The notes beneath the pieces are model-generated. The model saw only the letters and a list, made by a program, of their open reading frames with translations, did not search any database and was not told where the DNA came from. Positions 33,749 to 42,716 of a DNA stretch of 64,000 nt are shown piece after piece. The position numbers and the translations under genes are program-made. The DNA is from GWC2-45-44 sp041661665 (GTDB lineage Bacteria > Planctomycetota > Phycisphaerae > Sedimentisphaerales > UBA12454). Position 1 is the stretch's first letter. Each line of letters begins with the position of its first letter. The stretch spans positions 1 through 64,000 of the forward strand of contig JBAZTW010000002.1 in NCBI GenBank assembly GCA_041661665.1, in the 5' to 3' direction.

Positions 33749-35290
33749 TCATTGAAGTACCTTATAAATTACTAATTTTCTGCTCTCCTTTTTATCCACC
33801 CGCGTCGAATACATTTCTTCGACATTCCCACTAAATTTTTGCCTCTTGTCCCCGCTCTTAATAATTCTCACAACATAACCGGCCTGCTCAGGAATCTGCT
33901 CGATATACTCCACCCCTGTCCGCTCTGCGTAATAAGTTATCCTCTTGTCAGGCACTGCTATTACATCAGAAGGAGCGGTATGTTTACCAAGCCACGCTGC
34001 CGCATCTCTGTAACCATATTTTTGTGTGTCGATGAGTTTTAACAGCTTCGGCAAACAAATCGCAATTCCAATTGCCAATAAAATATAAAACCAGCGTTGT
34101 GTATCTTTCTCTGTAATAGGCTTGCCTTTCGAAAATCTTTCGCTTATCCAGCCGGCGATTATTTCTATGCCGATTGGTATATAAAAAGCGGTGAACGCAA
34201 TCAGAGCCAGGGTGTGTCTTCTGCTGAGAAAATGCTGATGGGATATCTGCCACGACAGCAGCGCAATATTCAGGATAATAAACGCTGCGGCATAAAACGC
34301 CTGCTCCGGTGATTTTGATTGCTTTCGGAAATAATACCAGCATCCTATCAGCAAACCAGGAACAAAATAATACATCAATGTCTCACAGATATTTTTTATC
34401 AGAGTTTTGTTCCCCATAGTTTTGCCCAGCGACATCCCCGCCAAACATATATTCGTATCGCAGACAGAATCGCAATTATTATTCACGCTCAGTATCGCGG
34501 GAAGTTTTAAAATATTCTGGTCGGGAAACACATATCCTTTTAGCTTCATATAGGGTGCGGCGATAACAGCAAAACCTGCCGCAAGAAAAATCAAAGCGCA
34601 TACCGCTTTAGTTCTTTTCATTTTTCCCTCTGGCTTGATAAGATTGAATATCAGCCACACACCGCCATATATAAGCAACTGGCAGCTTTCTGAGCGGACT
34701 AAATATCCCAATCCGGCCGCTATTCCCGCCAGACCGAACACCCAGCTTTTGCGATGTTGTGTACTCCATAACAACAGTAAAAATCCAGTCGCCAAAAACA
34801 TTAGTTGCGGCCATTCGGTTAGTGCATCACTTCCATATTCTGCCGAGTCTGGCAAAACGCTCAAAATTAAAATGCCCCAGAACGCTGCTTTGCGGCCCGC
34901 AAAATAACTTCCCGCAAAGTACAACGCCGCGGAAGCTATTAATTTGCCAAGAAGCGAAACAGCCTGAGTCGAAACAATCCATCTTTGTAAAGAATCTGTA
35001 TGAGTGAATAGCCCAGCAGTTCTATGTATTAGATAAATAAGAATGGGGTATCCGGGGCATACTTGCATATTACGCATAGCTTCAATAGGAGTGTTGGTAA
35101 CGAATTGCTTTGCGCAATCGATATAGAATATGCCGTCTTTCGAAATCAAAACTGTTGTACAGATTAAATATATGCCAACCGCAAGGATAACTGCCGCCAG
35201 GATTGATATATTGACAAAATCCTGTTTTTCGAGTAATTGTTTTTTCACACCAGAATCCATTTTAAGTGAGAATCCATATATTGTGTTCAT
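33749..35290 (-). CDS. Polytopic membrane glycosyltransferase (GT39/ArnT-like)
   Basis: A 513-residue protein with about ten or more hydrophobic segments. A large extracytoplasmic loop follows the first helix and includes KDGIFYIDCAKQFV. The arrangement resembles GT-C enzymes that use polyprenyl-phosphate sugars on the outer face of the inner membrane (PMT/ArnT/GT83 group). It lies 23 bp after rfbB on the minus strand, so it is probably the last gene of the rhamnose operon. Substrates are unknown; attachment of a sugar to lipid or protein outside the cytoplasm is the family expectation. Confidence 0.75.
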   Translation of the reverse strand: MNTIYGFSLKMDSGVKKQLLEKQDFVNISILAAVILAVGIYLICTTVLISKDGIFYIDCAKQFVTNTPIEAMRNMQVCPGYPILIYLIHRTAGLFTHTDSLQRWIVSTQAVSLLGKLIASAALYFAGSYFAGRKAAFWGILILSVLPDSAEYGSDALTEWPQLMFLATGFLLLLWSTQHRKSWVFGLAGIAAGLGYLVRSESCQLLIYGGVWLIFNLIKPEGKMKRTKAVCALIFLAAGFAVIAAPYMKLKGYVFPDQNILKLPAILSVNNNCDSVCDTNICLAGMSLGKTMGNKTLIKNICETLMYYFVPGLLIGCWYYFRKQSKSPEQAFYAAAFIILNIALLSWQISHQHFLSRRHTLALIAFTAFYIPIGIEIIAGWISERFSKGKPITEKDTQRWFYILLAIGIAICLPKLLKLIDTQKYGYRDAAAWLGKHTAPSDVIAVPDKRITYYAERTGVEYIEQIPEQAGYVVRIIKSGDKRQKFSGNVEEMYSTRVDKKESRKLVIYKVLQ

Positions 35291-35313
35291 TGACTTTGCC
35301 GTTTTGAATGGTT

Positions 35314-36330
35314 TTAGCGGCCTGCGTACATTTGCTGATAATACTGCTGATAACTGCCATTAGTTATGTCAGCAAGCCATTTTTTTTTGTTTTTCAGATA
35401 CCAGTCGATTGTTTTCTTTATGCCATCCTCGAATTTTATCTGTGCCTGCCAGCCGAGCTGCGAAGTTGTTTTTGACGAATCAATCGCATATCGCCTGTCG
35501 TGGCCAAGACGGTCTTTTACAAAGGTTATAAGCGATTCTGGTTTGCCGACGATTTTTAAAATAGTTTTTATAACTTCAAGGTTTGTCTTTTCGCTGTTTG
35601 CGCCGATATTATAAACTTCGCCGTTTTTGCCGTCTGTCAAAACTTTCCAAATTGCCCGACAGTGGTCTTCGGCGTAAATCCAGTCACGGACATTGAGCCC
35701 ATCACCATAAATCGGCAGAGGCTTATCGGCAAGAGCATTGTTTATCATCAGCGGTATCATTTTTTCAGGAAATTGATACGGGCCGTAATTGTTTGAACAG
35801 CGGGTAATATTATAATTCAATCCGAATGTGTGGCCGAAAGCCGCGACCAAATGGTCGCTCGATGCCTTGCTTGCGGAATATGGTGAATTCGGCGACAACG
35901 GCGTAATCTCCGTAAATTTACCAATTTCGCCAAGGGAACCGTAAACCTCATCGGTGGAAATCTGAATGAACTTTTTTATTTTTTTATCGCAGGCCGCCTG
36001 CAAAAGCGTCAGTGTGCCGATTACGTTTGTCTCAATAAAAACTTTCGGCCCCGTTATCGAGCGGTCAACGTGACTTTCCGCGGCAAAATTGATAATCGCC
36101 TCAATTTGGTGCTTGTCTATTATATCCTCAACGGTCTTGCCATCGCAGATATTGCCTTTGATAAAAATATGATTTGGGTGATTTAAAAAACCTTCAAGAT
36201 TTTCAAGGTTTCCCGCGTAAGTGAGTTTGTCGAGATTGACAAGCAGGCAATCCGGATGCTCGGCAAGAATCAACCTTACAAAATTACTGCCGATAAAACC
36301 TGCACCGCCCGTAACTAAAATCCGCTTCAT
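35314..36330 (-). CDS. rfbB: dTDP-glucose 4,6-dehydratase
   Basis: Second step of dTDP-L-rhamnose synthesis. The protein has 338 residues and is an extended short-chain dehydrogenase with the NAD motif GGAGFIG near residue 8, the catalytic STDEVYG segment (Asp-Glu pair) and YSASKAS (Tyr-x3-Lys). NNYGPYQFPEKMIPL is typical of RfbB/RmlB. The start at 36330 gives an ATGA overlap with the rfbD stop; a longer frame to 36372 is rejected because it lies in rfbD. The operon order on the minus strand is rfbA, rfbC, rfbD, rfbB. Confidence 0.96.
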   Translation of the reverse strand: MKRILVTGGAGFIGSNFVRLILAEHPDCLLVNLDKLTYAGNLENLEGFLNHPNHIFIKGNICDGKTVEDIIDKHQIEAIINFAAESHVDRSITGPKVFIETNVIGTLTLLQAACDKKIKKFIQISTDEVYGSLGEIGKFTEITPLSPNSPYSASKASSDHLVAAFGHTFGLNYNITRCSNNYGPYQFPEKMIPLMINNALADKPLPIYGDGLNVRDWIYAEDHCRAIWKVLTDGKNGEVYNIGANSEKTNLEVIKTILKIVGKPESLITFVKDRLGHDRRYAIDSSKTTSQLGWQAQIKFEDGIKKTIDWYLKNKKKWLADITNGSYQQYYQQMYAGR

Positions 36331-37166
36331 ACGCTCGCAGTTCCTAAAAATCTTTCCAATGGTTTTTGCCAATGTTCAATCGGCCCGGTAAGAACCGCCT
36401 GTATTTTATCACAGCAAAAGCAACTATTCAAAGGCCTTTGTGCTGCTGTTTTAAATTCGTTAGTTTTGCACGCAACCAATTTGGTCTTTATTTTCAATTT
36501 TTCAAAGGCAAATTGGGCGACCTCATACCTGCTTGCTTTTCCCATAGCGGCATAATGAAAAAGCCCGACCGGTTTTCTCACGACAAATTCTTTTATAACT
36601 CTTGCTGCCTCTTTTGTCGCGGTTGGCGAGCCAAACTGGTCGTCAACAACTTTTAAACTGTCTTTATGCTTCAATAACGAGATAAGTTTACTTATAAAAT
36701 TATTCCCATTTTTACCATAAGTCCACTGCAAGCGAATTATCGAATAAAAATTATGATACTGTGCTAAAAGTTTTTCGCCCGCCAGTTTGCTTTGACCATA
36801 AACATTTATCGGATTAGGCAAATCCGTTTCTGTATAAGCGTCTTTCTTATTGCCGTCAAAAACAAAATCAGTACTGATATGGATTACATATATGTTTTTT
36901 TTGCGTGCGATTTTTGCAAGACTGCCGACTGCCTCGACGTTCACCTTAAACGCCATATTTCGCTGCGACTCGGCTTTCTCGACATCGGTGAAAGCTGAAC
37001 AGTTAATGACAATATCACAATCGATTAAAACGCTCGAAAGCTGATTTTCGTTTGTAATGTCAAAGTCAGGCAGGTCGCAGATTTTTATCCGAGCATCTGA
37101 AAATAATTCCGCAATCTCCGTGCCGAGCATTCCCCGCCCGCCGAGCAGAACGATTCTATTATCCAT
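36327..37166 (-). CDS. rfbD: dTDP-4-dehydrorhamnose reductase
   Basis: Last step of dTDP-L-rhamnose synthesis (NAD(P)H reduction of the 4-keto sugar). It has 279 residues, with the nucleotide motif LLGGRGMLG at the start, INCSAFTDVEKAE, STDFVFDG and YGQSKLAGE (catalytic Tyr-x3-Lys). The start at 37166 overlaps the end of rfbC by 8 bp; a longer frame to 37310 would read through rfbC out of family sequence. The C-terminus RPLNSCFCCDKIQ is close to the usual RPxxS segment. Confidence 0.95.
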   Translation of the reverse strand: MDNRIVLLGGRGMLGTEIAELFSDARIKICDLPDFDITNENQLSSVLIDCDIVINCSAFTDVEKAESQRNMAFKVNVEAVGSLAKIARKKNIYVIHISTDFVFDGNKKDAYTETDLPNPINVYGQSKLAGEKLLAQYHNFYSIIRLQWTYGKNGNNFISKLISLLKHKDSLKVVDDQFGSPTATKEAARVIKEFVVRKPVGLFHYAAMGKASRYEVAQFAFEKLKIKTKLVACKTNEFKTAAQRPLNSCFCCDKIQAVLTGPIEHWQKPLERFLGTASV

Positions 37167-37686
37167 CTTTGCGCATCCAATCGTAGGGAATCTCGTTATC
37201 GTGCGGATGAATTCTGAATTCATCAGGATGAGAATAGTTGTACGCCTCAGTCGTAAGATTGATGATATACGCCTCATCTGTGCCGACACACATCCAGCCA
37301 TGACAAACACCAGGCGGAATCCGCAAAACAGCGGGCGTATGTTCGCTCATATATATCTGATTGACGCAGCCTTTTGTTTTGGAGTTTTCTCTTGTGTCGT
37401 AAAGCGCGACTTTAATTGTACCTTTCGCGACATAAAAATTGTCTGTCTGAATTTTATGCCAGTGCCAGGCCTTTACAACGCCGGGATATGTGGTCGTAAA
37501 ATAAATCTGTCCGAACTTTTCATAAAATTCGTCATCGCACCGCAATATCTCACCGAGCCTGCCGCGTTCATCAGCAAAAACTTTTGTCGGTTTGGCTTTC
37601 ACGCCCTCAATCAGACCTGCCGAGCCCAAAATTATTATCGAACCTTCAGCGTAAACCTTTTTCAATGCCGCTATATCTTTTTTCAT
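37159..37686 (-). CDS. rfbC: dTDP-4-dehydrorhamnose 3,5-epimerase-family protein
   Basis: A 175-residue cupin epimerase, third enzyme of the rhamnose pathway. The segments FADERGRLGEILR and VKAWHWHKIQTDNFYVAKG contain the conserved His-rich active-site region, with PPGVCHGWMCVGTDEAYIIN further on. It is more distant from textbook RmlC (which has LRGLHYQ) and resembles the shorter WHWH variant, so exact product stereochemistry is less certain. It overlaps rfbA by 4 bp (ATGA) and rfbD by 8 bp. Confidence 0.88.
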   Translation of the reverse strand: MKKDIAALKKVYAEGSIIILGSAGLIEGVKAKPTKVFADERGRLGEILRCDDEFYEKFGQIYFTTTYPGVVKAWHWHKIQTDNFYVAKGTIKVALYDTRENSKTKGCVNQIYMSEHTPAVLRIPPGVCHGWMCVGTDEAYIINLTTEAYNYSHPDEFRIHPHDNEIPYDWMRKDG

Positions 37687-38405
37687 TTGGGCGGGTCCTT
37701 TACAACTAAGTCATTTGCTTTGGCAAGCGACTCAAATGTGCCTGCGTCCGTCCACCAGCCGGAGAGTATATCATATTCCATCTGTCTGCAATTGATATAA
37801 CTGTTGTTGACATCGGTGATTTCCAATTCACCTCTGCCGGACGGTTTTAATGTTTTGATTATGTTGAAAACCGAATTATCATAAAAATAAATTCCAGTAA
37901 CGGCATAATTTGTTTTCGGTTTCTTCGGCTTCTCGAAGATTTTGCTGACCTTGCCGTCTGAGATTTCTGCGACACCGAACCGTTGGGGATGAGCTACCTT
38001 TTTCAGCAAAACCCTTGCACCGGTTTTCTGAGCGGAGAACCTTTTCAGATAAGGCTTAAGAGATGCCTCAAAGATATTGTCGCCGAGAATAACCGCTATG
38101 CCGCTATCAACAGCAAAGTTTTCCGCCAGAGCCAGAGCCTGTGCGATTCCGCCTGCGGAGTCCTGAACTTTATAAGTAAATCGACAGTTAAATTCCTTGC
38201 CGCTTCCGAGCAGGTTGACTACATCGCCCATATGCTCAACACCGGTTACAATGAGGATTTCCTCTATGCCTGCAGAGACGAACTTTTCGACAGGATAGTA
38301 AATCATCGGCTTTTGCCCGACCGCAAGCAGGTGCTTGTTGGTAACCTTTGTAAGAGGCCAAAGCCTTGAGCCGGTACCACCAGCGAGTATAACACCCTTA
38401 ACCAA
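37683..38405 (-). CDS. rfbA: Glucose-1-phosphate thymidylyltransferase
   Basis: A 240-residue sugar-nucleotidyltransferase that makes dTDP-glucose, first step of the rhamnose pathway. The pyrophosphorylase signature GVILAGGTGSRLWPLT is at the N-terminus; KHLLAVGQKPMIYYPVEK, ILGDNIF and GWWTDAGTFESL follow. It is the short form of the family (the long form has about 290 residues). The start codon is TTG with AGGAG six bases upstream, the first gene of the operon. Confidence 0.92.
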   Translation of the reverse strand: MVKGVILAGGTGSRLWPLTKVTNKHLLAVGQKPMIYYPVEKFVSAGIEEILIVTGVEHMGDVVNLLGSGKEFNCRFTYKVQDSAGGIAQALALAENFAVDSGIAVILGDNIFEASLKPYLKRFSAQKTGARVLLKKVAHPQRFGVAEISDGKVSKIFEKPKKPKTNYAVTGIYFYDNSVFNIIKTLKPSGRGELEITDVNNSYINCRQMEYDILSGWWTDAGTFESLAKANDLVVKDPPK

Positions 38406-38495
38406 AAATATCTCCTAAAAAATCGTCTTAAAATGTCGCCGGCGTTGGTAATGTTACAAGCAACACATTCCCAATATCTTCGGCAGATGTACCTA

Positions 38496-39290
38496 TCATA
38501 GATTATAGTATGCGATTATTCCTTTTTCGGCAAGTCTTTTATTTGTGCCGGCGATTATTTTGGCAGCAAGTTCTGTTGCGTTTAATTTTATATTTTGCTG
38601 TTTGAGATACTCTTTAAAGAACCGCAACCTGTCGGCGTTGCTGAGGCCGTCCCGAAGCATATTTATCTGTATAAGGTTTTTCAGCCGAAGTCTGTCCGGC
38701 AGTTTTCTAAATTTTTTTGTTCGCTCGTTATCGAGAAAATAAAAATCAAATTTGTCGTCCGATTTTACGAGAACATTGCCAAGTCGCAAATCACCGTGGC
38801 AAATACCGCAGGCGTGCATCCTGCCGACGGTTTGAGCGAACTGTTCGATAACTAAGCGCCTTTGCGGCTCTTTAGATTCGAGAATTTTATACAGCGGGAC
38901 GGAATTTTTAATTTCAGCGGTTATAATGAAATCCGCCGATAAGCCCTTTTTCCCCGCTGCTGCAATCGGCGGAGTCAAAAAACCATTCTTTCGCAGCATT
39001 AAGCCGGCTTTAAAAGCCCTCTTTGACCGGCCGCATCCGATAGCATTCATCAGAACATCAAACCACTTGCGGGCAAGATACTGCTTGAGAATAAGACTGT
39101 AAACCTTGCCTTGAAAAAGCAGGTCAAATTTAAAAACATTGGCGAATTTTGAGGATGCTAATTTTGTAAATAAACCTCTTGAGCCATCAGCGATTACGAT
39201 ATTGCCGTCGCCGACAAAATCTCCATCTGTCGGAAAGTTGTCAGACAGTTTTAAATTAAAACCCGCGATATTTATGCTTTGATAAGCCAT
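38496..39290 (-). CDS. Lipopolysaccharide kinase-like (WaaP/InaA) protein
   Basis: A 264-residue protein with the atypical-kinase catalytic loop CHGDLRLGNVLVK and the metal-binding FYFLDNERTKKF. The N-terminal part holds the lysine region of the Kdo/WaaP family. The family phosphorylates sugars of the LPS core or related envelope lipids in the cytoplasm. It lies 90 bp upstream of the rfbA start on the same strand and beside lpxI and lpxD, which supports an envelope role. Confidence 0.82.
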   Translation of the reverse strand: MAYQSINIAGFNLKLSDNFPTDGDFVGDGNIVIADGSRGLFTKLASSKFANVFKFDLLFQGKVYSLILKQYLARKWFDVLMNAIGCGRSKRAFKAGLMLRKNGFLTPPIAAAGKKGLSADFIITAEIKNSVPLYKILESKEPQRRLVIEQFAQTVGRMHACGICHGDLRLGNVLVKSDDKFDFYFLDNERTKKFRKLPDRLRLKNLIQINMLRDGLSNADRLRFFKEYLKQQNIKLNATELAAKIIAGTNKRLAEKGIIAYYNL

Positions 39291-39294
39291 TTAT

Positions 39295-39424
39295 TTATAA
39301 ACTTTACATAAAAACAACACAGAAAAGAAGCAAGGACACAAGGATGTAAAGAAGCGAAGAAAATTATGCCAAAGGCACAAAAAATCCTTACTTCCTTATT
39401 TCTTTATTTCTTTGCTTCTTTTTT
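39295..39424. repeat. Imperfect inverted repeat of AAGAAGCAAGGA/CTTGCTTCTT-type words
   Basis: Purine-rich words such as AAGAAGCAAGGACAC are mirrored by TTCTTTGCTTCTTTT before lpxI ends. A related word, AAATAAAGAAGCAAAGAAG, recurs near 51236-51256. Non-coding. Confidence 0.45.
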
Positions 39425-40259
39425 ACAATCCGACAATCGCAATTCCAAGTTGATTTGCAAGGGCGATTGCCTGTGGTTTGTCGATAATAATAGTTTTGCC
39501 TGCTTCGACGACAAGGCATTTGCCCCTGTTTTCGCTAATCGAGCGAACCGTATCTATTCCGACGCAGGGGACATCAAACCGCATATCGTGGTCGGTTTTG
39601 GAAACTTTTAAAAGCGTCCACCCGCCTTTTTTGCAGAATTGGCCGCAGCGTTCAATCATTTTTCCTGTGCCCTCGACCGCTTCGACTGCGATTACGGTTT
39701 TTTCCCTGACAGCTATCGCCTGGCCTATTCCGGTCTGTGCGATGCTTTTGGCCAATGGCCAGCCGTAGTCAATATCCTGCTGAATTTCGCTGCCGGGCTG
39801 AGTTTTTGTCATCACACCTTTATCAGCCAAATGCTCTGTACAAAATTTTGTTGAGTCCTGCAAAATAACACCTCCGCTTGCCAGTTCATCCGCAATCGCC
39901 TGCAAAATTGTCTGGTCGGTTTTGTTTTTCCTTTTCAGTCGCCAGTAATAAATTCGAATCGCCCGCCAGTCCGGCAGATATTTCAAAATTCGCCATGGTG
40001 TGAAAAGTTTTTCCTTGTGAACTTTGCCGACCATTATGGCATTGACTGCGTTATATTTTTTTAATTTTCTTATCCACGCGCCGGGCCTTGCCAGCGGCAC
40101 TGTTGTATAAAAATCCACAAGCGTTTTTAGTTCCGGTTCCGGGTTGTCGCCAAGACCTGCGCAGACGATTTTAAAACCGGCTGCTTTCGCCCCTTGAGCG
40201 ATAATTATCGGCAACCTGCCGCCGCCCGCTATCAGACCGATTATGTTGTCATTTGCCAT
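39423..40259 (-). CDS. lpxI: UDP-2,3-diacylglucosamine pyrophosphatase LpxI
   Basis: A 278-residue enzyme that releases lipid X from UDP-2,3-diacylglucosamine, the route used where LpxH is absent. Signatures are IGLIAGGGRLPIIIAQGAK, GKVHKEKLF, DQTILQAIADELA and KTDHDMRFDVPCVGIDTV. The ATG at 40259 is chosen; a TTG two codons earlier (40265) is possible. The start overlaps the end of lpxD by 11 bp. Its presence shows that lipid A is made. Confidence 0.95.
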   Translation of the reverse strand: MANDNIIGLIAGGGRLPIIIAQGAKAAGFKIVCAGLGDNPEPELKTLVDFYTTVPLARPGAWIRKLKKYNAVNAIMVGKVHKEKLFTPWRILKYLPDWRAIRIYYWRLKRKNKTDQTILQAIADELASGGVILQDSTKFCTEHLADKGVMTKTQPGSEIQQDIDYGWPLAKSIAQTGIGQAIAVREKTVIAVEAVEGTGKMIERCGQFCKKGGWTLLKVSKTDHDMRFDVPCVGIDTVRSISENRGKCLVVEAGKTIIIDKPQAIALANQLGIAIVGL

Positions 40260-41265
40260 TTTCAATTTGTTTTTCGATTTTGCGGATTTTCTTTTTCATT
40301 TCTGGCAAATCTTCAAACATACTGTATGCGCGTTTTGCGTTCAAAGCGTTGATGGCAGGTGTGCCTGCGATGGCAGCGCCGTCAGGAACATCGTTTATTA
40401 CGCCTGCCTGAGCGGCAATTCTTACCATATTTCCGACTTTTATATGGCCTACAATTCCGACCTGAGCAGCAATGACGCAGTGATGACCGATGGTAGTTGA
40501 GCCTGCAATTGCAAGATGACCTATAAGCAGACAATGCGGGCCTATCTTTACGCCATGACCCATATCGATGAGGTCGCCTAATTTGCATCCTGTTCCTATA
40601 ATCGTATCTTCAAGCGTGCCGCGCTGGATGCAGCAGTTTCCGCCTATTTCGACATCGTCTTCAATAATTACTCTGCCGATTTGCGGGATTTTGTAAAGTT
40701 TACCTCCGTGGGGTGCGAAACCGTAGCCGTCTTTGCCTATCGTGGTGTTGGCGTGTATGATTACGTTATTTCCCAATTGGCAGCCATCGTATATCACAGT
40801 GTTTGGATACAGGATGCAGTTGTCCCCGATTTTGACATTATCGCCGATAAACACGCCCGAATAAATTACCGCATTGTCGCCTATTACTGCGCCATCGCAG
40901 ATTGTCGCAAAATCATTAATAATACAGTCTTTGCCGATTTTAGCGGTTTTAGAGATGTTGGTTTTCTGTGAAATTCCGACATTCTTATGCTGTCTGTAGC
41001 CGTGAAGAAGAACCGATATTTGTGTAAATGCGTAGTATGGGTCTTCGCAAATCAGCAGCGGAACAGGAGCATCCGTGTCTTTGCCGATGATTACCGCGCC
41101 TGCCTTTGTGGTTTGCAGGGCGTTTGTATATTTAGGATTGGAAAGGAAGCTGATTTCTGCTCCGGTCGCGTTTTCAAGCGTAGCCACAGAGCTGATTTCA
41201 ATATCAGCGTTTCCTTTTACCTTTCCACCAACGTGTTGTGCAAGTTGAGCTAATGTCTTTTTCAT
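40249..41265 (-). CDS. lpxD: UDP-3-O-(3-hydroxyacyl)glucosamine N-acyltransferase LpxD
   Basis: A 338-residue lipid A enzyme that adds the N-linked acyl chain. The N-terminal domain (ENATGAEISFLSNPKY) is followed by left-handed hexapeptide repeats, for example IGKDCIINDFATICDGAVIG and IGPHCLLIGHLAIAG. The catalytic His lies in DLIDMGHGVKIG, and a C-terminal helix closes the protein. It is coupled to lpxI. A 342-base AT-rich spacer separates it from the upstream GT9 gene. Confidence 0.95.
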   Translation of the reverse strand: MKKTLAQLAQHVGGKVKGNADIEISSVATLENATGAEISFLSNPKYTNALQTTKAGAVIIGKDTDAPVPLLICEDPYYAFTQISVLLHGYRQHKNVGISQKTNISKTAKIGKDCIINDFATICDGAVIGDNAVIYSGVFIGDNVKIGDNCILYPNTVIYDGCQLGNNVIIHANTTIGKDGYGFAPHGGKLYKIPQIGRVIIEDDVEIGGNCCIQRGTLEDTIIGTGCKLGDLIDMGHGVKIGPHCLLIGHLAIAGSTTIGHHCVIAAQVGIVGHIKVGNMVRIAAQAGVINDVPDGAAIAGTPAINALNAKRAYSMFEDLPEMKKKIRKIEKQIENGK

Positions 41266-41607
41266 AACAAAATAGTTTTATCCATCATTGTCTAAAGGTA
41301 AGTTTTCTGAAATACACTATATTAAAAATCAAACATCAAAAATCAAAATGACATATCAAAATTTAAAAATAAAGTCCCATTCACAATTCCCAAAATTACA
41401 TTATCGAAAATTTAAAATTTAAATTTTGGCTATTACAGTTTGTTTAGATTTTAGAACTTGTTATTTAGAACTTCATAGCCATATTTTTGATTTTTACATT
41501 GTCATTTTACATTTTAATTTTTGATATTTAATTTTGTCTTTACAAGGGTTGCTGTTGCTATTTAACGAGCAGCCACAGCGACAATTATAACCATTACTGC
41601 TTATTCG
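41266..41607. repeat. AT-rich non-coding spacer with inverted-repeat words
   Basis: The left part has AAAATCAAACATCAAAAATC and the right part has TTTTTGATTTTTAC and TTAATTTTTGATATTTAAT, which pair imperfectly as a long inverted repeat. A similar TTTTTGATATTC word precedes recJ. The right end holds a GC-rich potential hairpin around GTTGCTGTTGCT. No gene or clear promoter is seen. Confidence 0.5.
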
Positions 41608-42660
41608 TCAAGAAGTTAAGAGTTTAATGGCGGTTTTTGATACTTCGTCGGCTTTTTGCGGGCAGGGCGATGCAAAATCGCTGCTGTCCAATTGAAATAC
41701 CGTAACATTCGGCCCGACAGGGTGATAATGCACCGGATTTGTCGCTGCCCAGCAGGCTATCACAGGAATTCCTGCCGCTGCTGCTATGTGCGTAAGGCCG
41801 CTGTCGTTGCCGATAAAGCAACTCGCACAGCTTATTGCCCCCAGAGCTTCGGTGAGCGATATATCGACCAGCAGCGGAGCTATTGCCCCAAGAGCGTCTA
41901 TTATTTCCGGCTTGAAAGTCTCCATTTCCGCAGGCCCAAGCAGAAAAGCGACGCTGTTCTTTTTTTCACGCAGAGTTTCAGCGACCATATAAAAATTATC
42001 AATATGCCAGTTTTTTGCCGTTGACCCGCTGCCGGGGTGAATTATCGCAACTTTCTGTTTTGTGTCCACGCCTGCCGAGCTTAAAATTTTCTGCCCGTTG
42101 GCTAAATCGGTTTTGCAGGGTATGATATAAGTTTTTTTTAAATCAATCTCGCCGGCCTTAGTCTCCGAAGCCTGCGAAGAGAGAAACATATCAAGATGAA
42201 ATTTTGTTATGTGCCCAGCGTAATTATTGCCCGGCTTTAATTGCAGAGTCGTTACTTCGACAGGATTACTGCAGTTGGCGGTGAAAATCAGATTGTTTTC
42301 AAAATCGCTACCAGCCTGGCCGAGGAATGTTATTATCTGCTCGAAGCCTGAAAAAACGCCTATCAGCGAGTCGCCGTCTGCCAGTTCAAATTCTTTATGG
42401 TTCACAAAAAGTCTGTGCAAATCGACACTGTCAAGGTCGCGTATGCCGTCGATGCAGGTTCTGCCGGGAAAATATTCGATATACTGACTTCTGCCGAGCA
42501 TCAGAATTGTTCCGATGCCGAAATGAGTCTTGAGCGATTCAGCCAAAGGCAATGTCAGGACGCAGTCGCCGATTGCACCGGGCTGAATGATAACAGCTTT
42601 GCGGTTGTTCTGCTCGGCATTTCTCTCTGCTTCAGAGACTATATTTAGTATGTCATCCAT
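41608..42660 (-). CDS. Glycosyltransferase family 9 (heptosyltransferase-like)
   Basis: A 350-residue GT-B enzyme of the ADP-heptose:LPS heptosyltransferase family. The N-terminal motif IIQPGAIGDCVLTLPLAESL, the central IIHPGSGSTAKNWHIDNF and the donor-site FIGNDSGLTHIAAAAGIPVI are visible. Members transfer heptose or related sugars to the LPS core on the cytoplasmic face. The neighbouring lipid A genes support a role in core building; the exact sugar is not known. Confidence 0.9.
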   Translation of the reverse strand: MDDILNIVSEAERNAEQNNRKAVIIQPGAIGDCVLTLPLAESLKTHFGIGTILMLGRSQYIEYFPGRTCIDGIRDLDSVDLHRLFVNHKEFELADGDSLIGVFSGFEQIITFLGQAGSDFENNLIFTANCSNPVEVTTLQLKPGNNYAGHITKFHLDMFLSSQASETKAGEIDLKKTYIIPCKTDLANGQKILSSAGVDTKQKVAIIHPGSGSTAKNWHIDNFYMVAETLREKKNSVAFLLGPAEMETFKPEIIDALGAIAPLLVDISLTEALGAISCASCFIGNDSGLTHIAAAAGIPVIACWAATNPVHYHPVGPNVTVFQLDSSDFASPCPQKADEVSKTAIKLLTS

Positions 42661-42716
42661 AGGAATAGTATCGCCGCAGGCGAATCAATAAATTTTCAAT
42701 CTTCAATTTTAATTTT

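Noticed and set aside
37057..37800. Long open frame (about 247 codons) on the plus strand
   Set aside because: It is antisense to rfbA, rfbC and rfbD, which have clear family motifs; the translation shows no recognisable domain.
41266..41607. CRISPR-like array or RNA gene in the AT-rich spacer
   Set aside because: The repeats are irregular, unequal in spacing and inverted; no direct-repeat/spacer pattern is present.
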